From contig NC_088132.1 in the NCBI RefSeq assembly GCF_036370855.1, positions 62,720,841 through 62,784,840 on the forward strand: a stretch of 64,000 bases of DNA. Direction: 5' to 3'. The notes beneath the pieces were generated by a model, which was not told where the DNA came from, made no database searches, and saw only the letters and a list, made by a program, of their open reading frames with translations. Position numbers and translations under genes: made by a program. This document shows positions 38,150 to 51,240 of the stretch, piece after piece (positions within the stretch are counted from its first letter, which is position 1; every line of letters begins with the position of its first letter). The DNA is from Dromaius novaehollandiae. Its lineage: Eukaryota; Chordata; Aves; Casuariiformes; Dromaiidae.

Positions 38150-38990
38150 TATTTTGCAATATTTTTCTTAGGCTACTGTCTCATGGCACTGGCTCTCTCC
38201 TTGGTCCCCCTTTCTCTTTCGGCACTTCGTCTCTGGATGCACTGCCATCTTCATAACACAAACCCTCTCACAAACTCTCTGTAGTACAAAATGCCACAGC
38301 TTCATGACAACCTCTTTCACCACTTGTTTCTGATGCAAATTACTGCTAAGCATTCTTCCAGAACGGCTTCAAGTTTACTATCAGGGTTCTCTCATCTCAT
38401 GCACAAATACAAATTATTTTAAGAGCTCTGAGACCTACCTGCTTCTGCCTTAAGATCTCTGTCACTTCCAAATAGACTGATCTTTATAATAAAATCAACA
38501 TGTCCAAAATGGGTCTTACTCTCCTTCCTTCCCTTCCAATCACTATGAAATATGCCATTGCTCTGCTTTTTACTTACTGGCATTGTTTTACAATTAGAGC
38601 TCTCTTGTCTCTGTGCTTAGGATATATCTCAAACTTATAGGTTCTTTCTGCATAAGACTTTTTTTCAATAAAACTTTCCTCCTTTTCCACAATACTAAAA
38701 CTGTCATCCAGGCTCAACTACTACAACATTGTTTTCTCTTGACTTGGCATATGCATCCTACTTCACTCATGAATTTATAACACCACTGCAAAGATTGCTT
38801 TTCTAATCAAACTGTGAGCATGTCAATTCTGTCTTTAGACCCTTCACAGGATCTCTACTATATTTCACTTCAGCTACAAGCTACTCTGTTTTCAAACTCC
38901 ACTGCAAACTCTCCCTTTCTCAAATGTCTTTCTACAGCCTGAGCTAGGCAGATTCCCATCACGAGCTGGCCTGTATCAGCCAACCCATAT
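38150..38990 (-). mobile_element. Possible ancient LINE remnant (L2/CR1-like)
   Basis: A long pyrimidine-rich stretch whose second half (about 38690-38900) follows the order of blocks seen in reverse-complemented L2-type LINE 3' ends. These are a Tyr/Cys-encoding 'actactacaacat' block, 'gattgcttttctaatc', a 'catgtcaattctg' block, then 'cccttcacaggatctctac' and 'acaagctactctg'. It is heavily mutated with no open frame. The assignment comes from remembered consensus patterns, and the borders are guesses. Confidence 0.42.
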
Positions 38991-41900
38991 TTATTTTCTT
39001 ATTCCCTGAATAGACAGGCAACCTCCATGAATATCCACAAAGTAATTTCAAAGTTTTTCATTACCTTCTCCCTTACCAAAAAATGTAAATGAAACAAACC
39101 CTCAAATTTCAGTTAGTCAAGCTGCAGATGGATTAAGTCTTTACTAATCAGGCTGATCATTACTGTCCATATTTACCCAGAGTTCCTTCCCTTATGTATC
39201 AAACGCTTTGTGGAAAAAATCTTTCTATCTCAACTACCCGTCATACACTCAAAGGCACAAGATCATGGCTTACGACTCATAAGCATTATATGCTTACCAA
39301 TAAAAAGAGCAAAACTTGTAATAAAATTTAAACTACACGGATGGGAGAAATGCTGCTGCAGTAGCCAGAAAGGTACTAGAAAATTACAGTGATAGCTGTT
39401 GTTCTTTGCCCATGACTAAAGCAAATCTGAAGTAGTTTTACAGGAGAGTTTTCCTTTATAAGGTCAATAACTTGAAATAACTGTACATAGGCAAACATAT
39501 TTCTCCAGTAACTGTAACTGCAGTAACTGAACTTCATTTTTTCCTAATATAGCTCTTCTGCCTCTTTCGGTTTCAGAAGAGATGCATCTCTTTTTGGGAT
39601 TTTTTGGTAGGATATGAAAGAAACAAAACAGTTTTCTACAGAAAATGAATTTGCAGTAAGAAAGAAATGAAATATTTGAGATTCCCTAACCTTTTTTAAA
39701 CTTAGAGATATACAAAGAGACAGATAAAGTAAACAGGGCTGACAGAAACACTGACCAGGAAACATCACTCCCATTGGATTACACTGAGTGGCATCATTGT
39801 AACAGTAAGGATATCTATAACCCACTTAGCACATAAATCCACACCTGATCAATACACAGAATATATTGAGCTGGTAGCTCATTAATTAATGCCTGACGGT
39901 ATTTTGTCTGGACTATTTAATATGCCTATTCTGTCTAACTAGCCAGGAAACCAGCTCCCAAAGCCACACTTGGTTTCAGGCCATGCCTGCCAACTCAACA
40001 AAAAAGTTTAAAAGTTGATACAAGATTTATTCCCTCTCCTCACTCATCCACGAATAGGATTTGCACTTTACTCATCTGAGCAGAACAAAGCACCACATGG
40101 CATTTGCCTTTGGCTTTCACTGTGCGTACTATTATAATTAACAATTTCTCTTCTTCTGGCTCACACAATTTATTTCCATTTAATTCTCCATTTACGTTTA
40201 CTTAGTTACACTCTTCATTCAAGTTATGGCATATCTTCCTACTACAGAAGGATTTCCTCTCTGCAGGATTTCCTCTTTGAACCCAGGGTAATATATCTAC
40301 AGGGATTCAAGAACACTTGAGCAAGGGAACACAATCCCTTTCAGCTCAGAAGAGGTCAGAGTTTGCAAGGAGATATATTTTAATCACCAGGTACTTTGTC
40401 TTGATTACCAGAGGTAATGTAACATTGTGTCAGCATTTCTATTACATCTTCTTTAAAAGAGTCTAGTGACCCAGCTGTAAAAGCCTGCTGCAAGCCAGAG
40501 TTTACTAACTATATTCAGTTTGCATGGTAAGGAAAAGTACATAGATATTGGTAAGCAGAGTCTGAAACAATTAATAAACACAAACTTCTCGATACTCCAA
40601 ACTCTCGAGCCAAGACAATTCAAACCAACTTTTTGAAGTTACAGATGATTTTAAAAGTGTTTGTGGGCGGGGGGGGGGGGGGAAGCATACGAAATAAGTT
40701 TTCCCATCGGAACAGACTGATAAATTCTACCAAGCAGCAACTAACATAAATCCGTGACAATCAGTTTCCATCTTCATCCATCCATCTGATTCACTCTTCT
40801 CCTTATCTGGAAGAGGGGCTGGGAGTGGGGGCAGTAAATTCAGATTAACGCAGCTGTGTCTTCCTACTGTTCTTCACAGTAAAGTGCATGATCCGTTACA
40901 ATAAGATTTTCATAGCAGCGTGCCTCCAGGGTGAAAAATAAGATCATTCTTTAGAAGTGGACATCCACAACAGAGTATCTTAGATATCTCCATCTTCCCT
41001 TGGATATTATGATATGGGCTTTTGCAAAAGAAACCAAACAATCAAAAAATTATTTGTGATGACTCCCATGGTGAACCAATAATGTGGTAAAACTCAATGC
41101 AGAGCCTTTTTTGGATCTTGAGACAGTAATTCATACTAACAGTGCTGATTGCTTCTGTACTTTAACAATTCACAATGAAAACATATTACTACAGCATATT
41201 TTGATAACTACTGTTCATACAGAATATATGTATATATGTATACATATAGTAAGCCTACTATATACAATGTAAGTATACTAGCAAAGCTTAGAGACATACA
41301 AAGGGAATCACAGTTCACGAAAGCCAGTTTAAAGCCAGATCACCAGCCAGGGCACAGCTGTCACTGAGGTGGGAGCTGTTACTGGTTGAAGCTCTCTTGT
41401 TCCCTCCCTATACACACAGTAACTGGCTTGAACAGCGCCAGAAGTTTTGTTGCTTTAAACAGCTAACTTTAAAACAGTGATCACTAGCAGTCCAGCTACT
41501 GTAAATCAACATATAGGTATACATGTACGGGAAGCTGAAATGCACAGGGCACCTGTCATTATTTTGTGATGCAGGCATGGAATAACAAGGAGTAAGGGTA
41601 TGCCTGGCCACAAACATTGTCTTTTTGTGTAACCACTCTTCATTTACAGCTTTAACCCATGGTTCTGTAAGAGAGATTTGTAGCTGCAAGGGAACTCTGA
41701 ACCTTAACCGTATGCATTCCACCAGGTCTTTCCATAGTTTATTTCTCCTCCTCATTTAGCAGGATCCTTGTCTTGGCTGCTATGAGCCTTTGGGGTGCTG
41801 CTCCCTGATCCATAAAGCAAAACATGATAAATAACAATCCTGTCCAAATGGGAGGCAGGAAGCATTTAATTTGCTACACAACAAAACATGAAGTAGCAAT

Positions 41901-43329
41901 TAATCTCAAGGGATTTATATTTAATTTCTTCCCTACATAGGGCCTTCCTGTTGCCATTGTCAAATCTGAAGATTCTTGACCATGCTGTTCAGTTACTGCT
42001 TTGCACTAAACAAACAAACAAAAAAAATGGATAAATGTAAATACTGTATACCGATAAGGGTGAGAAAGGAGTGGGCAGAACTGGGTGGGCAGGCTGAAAA
42101 GCACTAGTGGTGTTCTTGCTGTTATTCCAAGCTGCCTCATTAGATCATCTTAATTTAAGATTCCTCAGTGGAAAAGAAACAATTATTCCATGGCACTGGG
42201 AGAGAAGCCTCAATTTATGCCCTGGACCTTTTTGCCATCTTCTTTCAGAGAAGCAAATAAATGACTGATGGGAATAAATAGCTACTACAGAGGACATGGG
42301 AAGTCAAAGTTGCTTAGAAAACCATGTTGTTTGAAAAACTCTACATGAAGAGGTTTCTGCTGCAAGACTGAAATAAAATTCAAGCCAATATAAACAGGCT
42401 AGTAGATTTAGAGGCACCTATTTGCCAAACAGGCATTTTTCTTCCAGTATGCTTCTAGACAACATCCCTATAAAAATACTGATTATATGCAAGCAACGGA
42501 CTCTTATGTATTTGTGCTCCTCCATTCTCTCTACCAGCCATAACAATCAAATACACTTTGGCCAAGATGATGCCATTTTCACTGGCACCTATTTTCTCTT
42601 TTTCTCTAGACACCAGTGAAAGGATGTGACCCCTTTCAAGGGCATTAGTTCCACCACATTTAAATGTGTTGTTGGCTGCATTTTCAGGGTGCTCCTCAGG
42701 CTCTGCTGTGGTCATCCTGCTGCCTACTGCTATACAACTTTGCATTCTACCTTTCTGGCTAGCAGTTCAGTGGACCAACTCCCTCCACCCCCCACCCCAA
42801 ATTCAATATCCCTCTTACAGGTACAAAATGTCAATAGGTCCATGTTCTTCACAAACTCCAAAGCTTGTGATACATTCATTCCTTACAGCATTGATCACCG
42901 CCTCCAGAAATCTGCCAAATTCATCATTTCTTTGACCTTTCTGCCTGGAAGCAAATTTCACACTGGCTGCAGTTCCTTTTGATGGTGCTTCCAGATCTTC
43001 TAAATTGAAGAAGTTAAAGTTAACTTAGTCCTTCATTTCAAGAAGGAAGAAAATTATTACACCTTGCACCTCACATGCATATGGCCATAAACAATGAACA
43101 CCTGGAAACTAAGATCAGACTTCTCTATTTCATCTAATTCCTCTGTCATGATCCTTTTTAAGTCATGCTCCTTTCTGTGCAACTCCTGTACCAAGAGGCA
43201 GAGCATGAAATCATTCTTCCCTTTCCTCAAAGCAAAGCAGTTCTTATCTTTCTAAATCTGACCTTAAAACTATCAAGCCTCTTTTGACGGAAACTATATT
43301 TGGTATTTTAACGATATATATTTTTTATC
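38991..43329 (-). other. NDUFAF2 intron 1, unassigned
   Basis: 4.3 kb of intronic sequence of mixed composition. It includes a G14 run at 40669-40682 and short AT palindromes near 41.23 kb. A pyrimidine-rich stretch at about 42.4-43.3 kb could be another decayed LINE. Open frames of up to about 118 codons occur on both strands but show no known motif. Confidence 0.65.
40669..40682 (+). repeat. G14 homopolymer
   Basis: Run of 14 G preceded by GTGGGC, the same length and nearly the same left flank as the run at 22469-22482. Confidence 0.8.
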
Positions 43330-43369
<40 letters not shown>

Positions 43370-43407
43370 TGTGTATCTGTGTGTGTGTATATATAAAAAT
43401 ATATATT
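43330..43407 (+). repeat. (GT)n-(GC)n-(GT)n-(AT)n alternating tract
   Basis: About 27 bases of GT repeat run into GCGCGCGCGCAC, then again GTGT, and end in TATATA. Strict purine-pyrimidine alternation with a GC core is the classic Z-DNA-forming arrangement. It is a compound microsatellite in NDUFAF2 intron 1. Confidence 0.92.
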
Positions 43408-44182
43408 AAAAAGAAACACACACAAAAACTTATTGTAAACGGCAGAAGTCAAAATTCCTTACCGCCTCCTCTATTCTTCAGGACAAACTGAAAAGGTTAA
43501 AGTGGCCCACAGGGTAGCGTGCCAGCCTTCCTCAGTTCCTTTTATTAACCTCTCTTTTACTAAGATTTCCCAACTGCAATCTCTTGTTCAGCTCTTTACT
43601 CTTCTTATTCTACCGATTCCTTTTCTAAAATAATAATGTAGCCCCTCCATTTTTTAATGTTTTAATTTTATTCCTAGTCTTACTTTACAGTAAGAAAACA
43701 TTTCTGAAAAAGATTATGCCAAATAAGCTACAAACAAAAGTGGACATCGAAGATAAATATGAGAGTCACAATTTGCAAAGCATTTCGACAGTATTTATGA
43801 CCTTGTTAATTCAAATTCATATAATTAATGAGCTGAAACTAATTGTACAGACATCTTAAAAAACTGTTTCTGCCAGCTACAGACACACTTCAAGTCTATG
43901 ATGTATGTTAAATTTGTTCTTTAGTTTGGTAATACAATTTCAAACACTAAAGCTTTATCCAAAGTAGGCAATTTGTTCTTTCTTACCTATATTAATGACC
44001 AATTTTTTTCTCCTTTTGCACCAGAAAAATGGAGTCAACTAAGAATTTTCCAGCTATTAAATACATTTATTTAACCTAAGTTTACCGTTTCTTTCACTAC
44101 ATATAAAAAGAGAAAGCTACTAACACAAAGAAATTAAAAATACATATATTCTTACTCTGATTTTTTACTGTCAAATGGACCT

Positions 44183-44183
<1 letters not shown>

Positions 44184-44215
<32 letters not shown>
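44184..44215 (+). repeat. A32 homopolymer
   Basis: Uninterrupted run of 32 A. No retroelement body or flanking duplication was recognised. Confidence 0.9.
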
Positions 44216-44217
<2 letters not shown>

Positions 44218-44825
44218 TCAGAACTGGCTATCAAACAAAAACCAGAATAATTAAAGGTATAAATGCACAGCATATATAGCTTAATAGTGGCAGGAAAAAT
44301 TCAACAAGATCAGCAACTCAGTTTAATATCAATGTGCAGTACACACCAAAGATCAAACCCAACCCTAGCAACAGATAACATGCAAGTCACTGCTTGTCCA
44401 TATGACTACTTATTGCTATTCATAGTTTTCAAGTCAGTGAGATTAACATATCATGTCTGCTGTCAATTCATTTTTGGCAGCTGAAGGAAACAACATATCA
44501 CTGCACCCAAACAATGTTTTTCAAATATTAATGCTTTGATAATCTACACTCTTCACAGTGTAATTGCTTTTCTGCATAATGTATCACTCAGACTGAGAAG
44601 CTATTTTGTCATTCCAGAATTACTGTTCTAGAAGCTGGCAGTCTGCAATGCAAGTTTTATTTCTGTACAAATACACATACACACAATTATTTTAGAGTTC
44701 CATTTCTTTGTTATGAAGTCTCAACTGAAAGGAACATTCAGTAAGCAATGGCTATACACCATTTATGTGGCAATGGTGCCACCGTCTGGACAAATCTAAT
44801 ATTGTCAACTATTATCTATTTCTAT

Positions 44826-44890
44826 ACATATATAGTTATATATATACACACACACATACACACACACATACACACACACACTCTCTCTCA
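44826..44890 (+). repeat. (TA)n(CA)n(CT)n microsatellite
   Basis: Compound repeat starting with CATATATAG/TATATATA, continuing as interrupted CA repeats (CACACATA units) and ending in CTCTCTCTC. Confidence 0.9.
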
Positions 44891-47800
44891 CATCCAATGG
44901 ATACTTCATATGAGATATAACACTTTCTAGATACTCTTGTTTTCATAACCAAAATAATTAAGTCACTTAATTTGGCTTCATCTTCATTAATCATAATTTG
45001 AATTCTAAGTTTCCTTAATGTCTTAGAATTAGCCATGTGTAACTAAAACGTGTTTATTAACTTTCAACCTATACTTGAAAAAACTAGCTTGCAACCTGTG
45101 ATATCTGCAACATTTGATATACCATTCACAAATGCTGCATACCATCAGAATCAGTTTCTGGCTCTTCCTCAAATATTCATATATTGAGAAAGGTAACATT
45201 CAGAATCAAAAGCAAGCTGTAGCTCTAACCTCAGAAAACATGCTTTGGAGATGAGATGTTCTTCCTTCCACCCAAGCATATATGCTATAAAGCATTTTGG
45301 GAATGTTTTATAACCTAGTCTTCACCATAAAATTTTGGAAAAGAAATAGTAAAATTACTCTACAGTTCTCATACACTGAAAGATAACATGACACTATACA
45401 AAACAGGAAAAAAAAAAACAGCAACAAAAAACCACCACACGGGAATATTTTAGTCCCAACAGAATTGTAAACTTTTCTAACTTTCATTAAAAAAATTATG
45501 TATTTCTATTAAAGTCTGGATTCTATAAGATTTAGGATATCCTACATGTTTCACACAATTGATCAATTATCATCTTTTTCTCATATGGCTTATTACTTAC
45601 TTGTACGTTTCTGGTTTGTAGAGAAAAACAATTGACAAGATACAGGACCTAAATGTGGACCTAATTGAGCATTCCACATAAAGAAAAGGTTTCCATGCAA
45701 GTCAGTGCTTACATTCAAATATCAGAGCAACAAACTTTAGGACTGAGATTTAGTAATGTAACTTTTCAGATAGTACTTACAATAAAAATATTAGTAATTG
45801 GTCACCAATTTTAAATGTAGTTTTCCTTTCAATTCAATTTTAATACCACCAAAAATACAGCAATTCATCCACTACCATGCTGAAATAAAACTAAAAGACT
45901 AAAACTCTGAAGAATAATTCAAGCCAAGTTTACCTGCAATGACTTCACCTTGTTTTTTCATCTGGCAAACTGAAACACATGCTTTGCCTGCCAGCTTTTG
46001 AATTAAAGCTCAGATCATCACAGAATCAGGCAACACGAGGCCCCTAATACAGGGTTTATGCAACATAAAAAAAACAACAGATACAGAACGCTCCAGGCTT
46101 TTTCCAGATACTTCTGGTAAGCTGCAGCTCCAAACCAAGTCTAACGTCCGTCTACTGTTTCCCCTTTTGCTCCAAAGGGAACCACAAAGCTCAAGCCTTT
46201 TCTAGGATGACTATTACCTCAACAAGAATTGACTACTTTAGTGATTGGTCATTCTTCACTGACTTCTTGGAGTCCTTTGTTTTAGTACTTTTAGCACTGA
46301 TAAATAATCATTTGAACAAAACTGCCTTTCTGTTATTCATCTACTGTTCTTAGAAAAACTTGCCTATTCATGTATTTCATAGAGCACTCATTTTAACTCT
46401 CAACCATCACAATAAATGCCAGTACAAATGAAGATACTGAAAAGATAGGGTTTGAAAAAGAAGCTGCCCATGAACCAGCCTGAAAAAATATGAAAAATAT
46501 ATACCAGACCTTAAACACTTAGTGCCTCTTATCCTCCTGTACTTTTCCTTTTTTAATAAATCGGTGTTAAAAGTCTTTATAAATAAACCTTTTAAAAGGA
46601 AAATGTAACCATTGATTTCCTATAAAATATATTCTGTTGTAATAAATGCATAAGTTGTATGAGAAATTTGTGTTGTAATTAAAAAAATAAAAATGGTTTA
46701 AGAATCACTCTATGTTAGATGGAAAAAACAATTCATTATGTAGCAATGCTATGGTGATGCCTTGACAGTTATGCTATACAATAAGAAAAATAAATGCATT
46801 ACATAGATAAATCTAGTCTGTTTAGTGAAATACTTGTCTGAGATACTGAAATGAGTCATCAATCACTGTTACTGGACTGTCTGCTCCCATCTTCTATCAC
46901 ATCCAGTGACTATCACACCGAGGACTGGCAACTGAAGAGTCATCTCAGAGTTAATGAATTATGCTGGATGTTCCTCTCAAGACAAGCACAATGCAGTTGC
47001 ACTATTCAATCACTGTTATCACTTTTTTAAGGTAGTCTTGTCATGTTTCACTTGTAGGATATCCTTAAATACTACCATGTTTTCTTCCAAATAAGTCTAC
47101 CCCACCACAGTGTTGAAGGTTTGGCTTTATTTTGAAGATCAGTTTTCCCCCCCACTTTAAAAGTCCCTGATAAATATACTACACAACTTCAGTCCCATTG
47201 CATCTGAACTTTGACATTTGGAGAAAATTAACTATTCTGATGCTCACAAATTCTTTTGTATTTCTGTTGGCAAAAATGGTTCTTTTTTCAGGGTTTTTGC
47301 CTTGTCTTGGCACTCGTAACAGATTTTTCTTAGCTCTTTTTCTATTTGTAGCAATTCCTTCCTTCTTTTACTGAATCACTTACTTCTTACTCTTACAGTC
47401 TGTAGAGTCTTTTAAAGTTGATCTTCTCTCTCTCAAAAGAATTAATGCAACTGGACTCACACAGTAAACAACTCAATTTTACATTTTCCTTCCCTGCCTT
47501 TCCAAGATGCCAAGCCTTTCTCCATTCACGCAGTAGAACAGTCCTACCCTTGCAACTCTTATTTTTGCTACTACTCTTCAGACCATTCTAAAGTAAGACA
47601 AAACAGCTGTTAAAATCACCTTTGTATATCATGACAGCTGCTACCCCTTTTTAAATTTCCCCCAGTGATTCCCTATACTCCATTGAAATATATCCAAGTT
47701 GCTAGCTCTCCTTCTACTAACTGGAGTATTCAGTGACAGCCAGAATCAGGGATTTGAGACAACCATCCGGTGACTAGGTAAAGGCAGTCTCAAGATACAG

Positions 47801-48202
47801 TTGTATGTCTTGAGTTTGATGTGGCCATCCCAGATTTTAGGACATTTTTCAGACTATGTCTACAGTAGCAATTTGATTCAAAGCAACAGTGTGGTTTTGT
47901 AATGAATCTCTTTGTTGTCTATTTACCACACACTGTTTTGGTTCTCAAAGTTGTTTTTGTGCAGACAAATTGCCTTTCTTCAGAATGAAACTAAACCAGA
48001 ATCTCCACTTCCAAAGTATTTCAAAACTTGACAGGATATTATGTTCCGCAACAATATGAAAGACCAGTCTGCAGCGTTCACCCAACACTCCCCCACCACT
48101 TCAGAGAACTTCAAAATGCATATAATGTAGATGTTCAGCCCACAGAAACAAGCTAAATTTAATCTGAGGTAAACTCTCTGAACCACAAGTGATAGAAATG
48201 CA

Positions 48203-48648
48203 AGGAATCACAAAATGGTCGAGGTTGGAAGGCACCTTTAAAGATCATCTAGTACACCCCCCCCCCCCCCCCCACTCAAGCATCATCACCTAGGACATGT
48301 TGCCCAGGACCCTGTCAAGATGGCGTTTGAACATCTCAAAGGAAAGAGGCTCCACAACCTCTCTGGGCAACCTGTTCCAGTGCTCAGTCACACTCACAGT
48401 AAACAAGTTTTTCCTCATGTTCAGATGGAACTTCCTGTGTTTCAGTTTGTGCCCGATGCCACTTGCCCTGTCGCTGGGCACCACTGAAAATAGTCTGGCC
48501 CCATCCTCTTGACACCCTCCCTTCAGGTACTTATACACATTGATAAGATCCCCCCTCAGCCTTCTCTTCTCCAGGCTGAACAGGCCCAGCTCTCTCAGCC
48601 TTTCCTCATGAGAGATGCTCCAGTCCCTTAATCACCTTAGTCACCCCT
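48203..48648 (-). mobile_element. CR1 LINE 3' fragment
   Basis: A 5'-truncated CR1 copy on the minus strand, with its 3' terminus 'aatcacaaaatggtcgaggt' at about 48205. The minus strand retains an 82-codon open stretch of the pol C-terminus: [20 protein letters not shown], then [20 protein letters not shown], then [20 protein letters not shown], ending DRVLGNMS. It covers the part that is deleted in the 25.6 kb copy and ends where that copy's upstream part begins. A C17 run (48257-48273) has expanded from the short C run usual at this position. Confidence 0.95.
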
Positions 48649-50377
48649 TGAAGATTACAGCAGAGAAGGCTGTTTAAACAGACTGGGGCTATTGTGGCTG
48701 TTCTGCCTTTGCCATCTTGGTTTTTGACACCTTGTTTTCTGAGGAGACTCAACATCAACCATTTGGACCCAGTGATCTGTTCTTACTGTGCCTTACTAAT
48801 GCAGACATAGCCCCAGGGTCCAGGAGAATCCTGGACTACAAAGTGAGAGAGAACAATTTGTAACTAACAGAAACAGATGGTAAGTTCTTTGCACAACAGA
48901 CTCCCCTTGTCAATGAACAGCGCAACCCAAAAGAAAGTTGTCAGCCAGCTTTCACTTGAGGCACAAGGAGGCATAGATACTGCGTGCCATGCACTCTCAC
49001 CTCCAGCTGAAGGTGGCAATCTCTGCTGGTCAAGAACACTCAGGAGTGCGCACAGCCCCACATCTGGGTCCTGGCAGACCCAGCAAGTCTAGGACATGAA
49101 AGAGAAAGCAGCAGTAGTCTCTGTTTTGAGCCTTTGTTTTCTCCAAGGGCTTATTTGCTCAGGTACAGTACAAATGGATAAAAACAGATTAGGCCTGGCA
49201 TTGTGCCAGAGCTAATTAGTCCTCCCTGAATCTGGAGTACAGCAAAGCCTGGTGCAGACGCTGAAGTGACCCTGCAGTGGAAACTGTACACAACAGCTTA
49301 GTGTCTCTACAACATTTTCTCCAGAACTCATTTTCTTTTCAGTGCTGTCCCCACCCCCCATTTGTCTCTGTATGGCTTGGACACAATGTAGAATGTGAAT
49401 TACATATGCTGCAAATTTTCCTAATGTACAATAATAACTACCCACATTCAAAATACAGAGGCTACTTCTTCAGTGCAGTTGTCCTTTCAGCACCCCCCTT
49501 CCATGTTTTTAAATACTTAATATCTTTAGAAACTGAACTTCAGAAGTTTTCTGTATGTATACCCTTTGTATTCTGCAGACTAAAATAAGTTTCTCCCCAC
49601 ACACACTATCTTTAAACTTCTTTAGAAAGAAGTCTACATATAACAAAGAGATTTAAAAAGAAAACAAGCCTCATGGGATAATTCATTCAATATAACTACC
49701 AAGCATTCCAACACAAGAAACTCTCCATAGAATCTATTTCAAATGGCAACAGCCCATCTCTGTAGGCTTTCTTTTTCAAAGGCAACCATCTAGACATCCA
49801 GAGGTTATTCCCTATGCAACAGGAAGCCACTTCCCATCCTTTTTTTAAAAGGCACCTGGCTTCTGAAGGCAGAAACCAAAAAAGACAGAACAACCACGTT
49901 AGTCACAGTCTCTTTGAACAGCCTTGTTACTATAGTTTCATCACCACCGGATTGGAAACCAGAGGTTTGACACAAAAGCCCACAAATCCTGTGTGACACA
50001 CTGTACACCAGTGTGCCCAGCACAAGATGATGAGAGCATATTACAGTTACTACTATTCAAGGGTAGTGGGTGTAACCACTTGTAACCACTTTCCTACAAA
50101 GTATATCCATAGTGCTAGCACGAACTAACTTATCCTCAGCCCCAAGATAATAATACAAACATAAGGGAGAATTGATGTATTTTCCTGTTATGCAACAGAC
50201 CAAACTTTTCTCTGCTCATACCAAAAGAAAAACAATGTTAGAACCTCCATCCACAGAAATAAGCAGAAATTACAGTGGAACCAAATTACCTGTGGGCAGG
50301 GAAGTTTAAGGGATATTCAATCTCCTATATCCAAGTAAGACAAAGTAACACAGGACTACTGTCAGAGGCTGTAAATC

Positions 50378-50400
50378 TAAATAAATAAATAAATAAATAA
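50378..50400 (+). repeat. (AAAT)n microsatellite
   Basis: About five to six copies of AAAT. Confidence 0.9.
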
Positions 50401-50559
50401 CAGAATATAGACACGAAAATTATTTGAACACTATTAATATGATAGATGATTTGTCACTTGTGTAGGTTCATCTTCTCAGAACCTCTTAATAGCTAAATTT
50501 ACACCCAGCACTCATCTTTTAAAAATAAACCTGGCTTGATCCCAGCTGATGTGCCAGCT

Positions 50560-51240
50560 GAATTCTAATCCTGTCCTAAGATGCTCACAGCTACTCCCAG
50601 TTTCCTCCCATACAGTTTGGCCTGAAAGTTTAATAAAAATAATTTCTTGTTCTTCATCCACATCACTAACACAGCTTTTGAATAGTTCTGTACCTCGACA
50701 GACAGCTGGTAGATCCCTGTGGACACTCCCCTCCAGCTGACAGGGCACCATTTCTAACTGTTCTCTCAGAACATTTTCCAACCTATTATGCATCTACATA
50801 GTAAATTCATAACCCACGTAGTCTAAATTTTGCTCATGAACAGGTCTCAAAAAGCATCAAACACCTCAGGTCAAAACACAGCCCCTTTCTTATCAATAAA
50901 GCATTGCCCACTCAGAAAACAATTTAGACTGGGAACAAAAATTGTCAAATCAGCAAGTCCATATTGGTTTTTACTCATTACCTTGCTATTTTCTATATAC
51001 TTACAGGTTGCTTATTTGTTCCTCTATTTTTCCAGCTCCCAGGATAGTTAACCTGATTCATGGGGGCACCTGAGTTCATGATTTAGCCAGGTTAATTCAT
51101 TTCTAAACTTCCCAGCTTTCCTCCAAAATAGGGTAATTCATATTTGTGCCTTTAATACTTGGGGGAGGGAGGGCAGAGTACAAGTACCAACTGTCCTACA
51201 CACCTTTTTCACTCATTCTTTTTAAATGCTCACAGGATCT
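50560..51240 (-). mobile_element. Possible old CR1 pol fragment
   Basis: The plus-strand text follows the block order of the reverse complement of the CR1 pol middle region: 'tttgaatagttctgtacctcg', 'ccctgtggacactcccctcc', 'agctgacagggcaccatttc', later 'tccatattggtttttactca' and 'ttccagctcccaggatagtt'. These correspond to the polymerase region just upstream of that in the 25.6 kb copy. It is much decayed, and the frame is broken except for a 93-codon minus-strand stretch. It could be an older CR1 family. Borders are approximate. Confidence 0.45.

Larger units (their letters stand above)
43408..48202 (-). other. NDUFAF2 intron 1, unassigned
   Basis: 4.8 kb of AT-rich intronic sequence with an A32 run and a CA/TA microsatellite. 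No exon or well-supported mobile element was recognised. The pyrimidine-rich part near 47.1-47.7 kb may contain an old LINE remnant. Confidence 0.65.

Noticed and set aside
42455..42982. 96-118 codon frames on both strands
   Set aside because: No recognisable motif; overlapping frames on both strands in a pyrimidine-rich stretch suggest composition or an old repeat.
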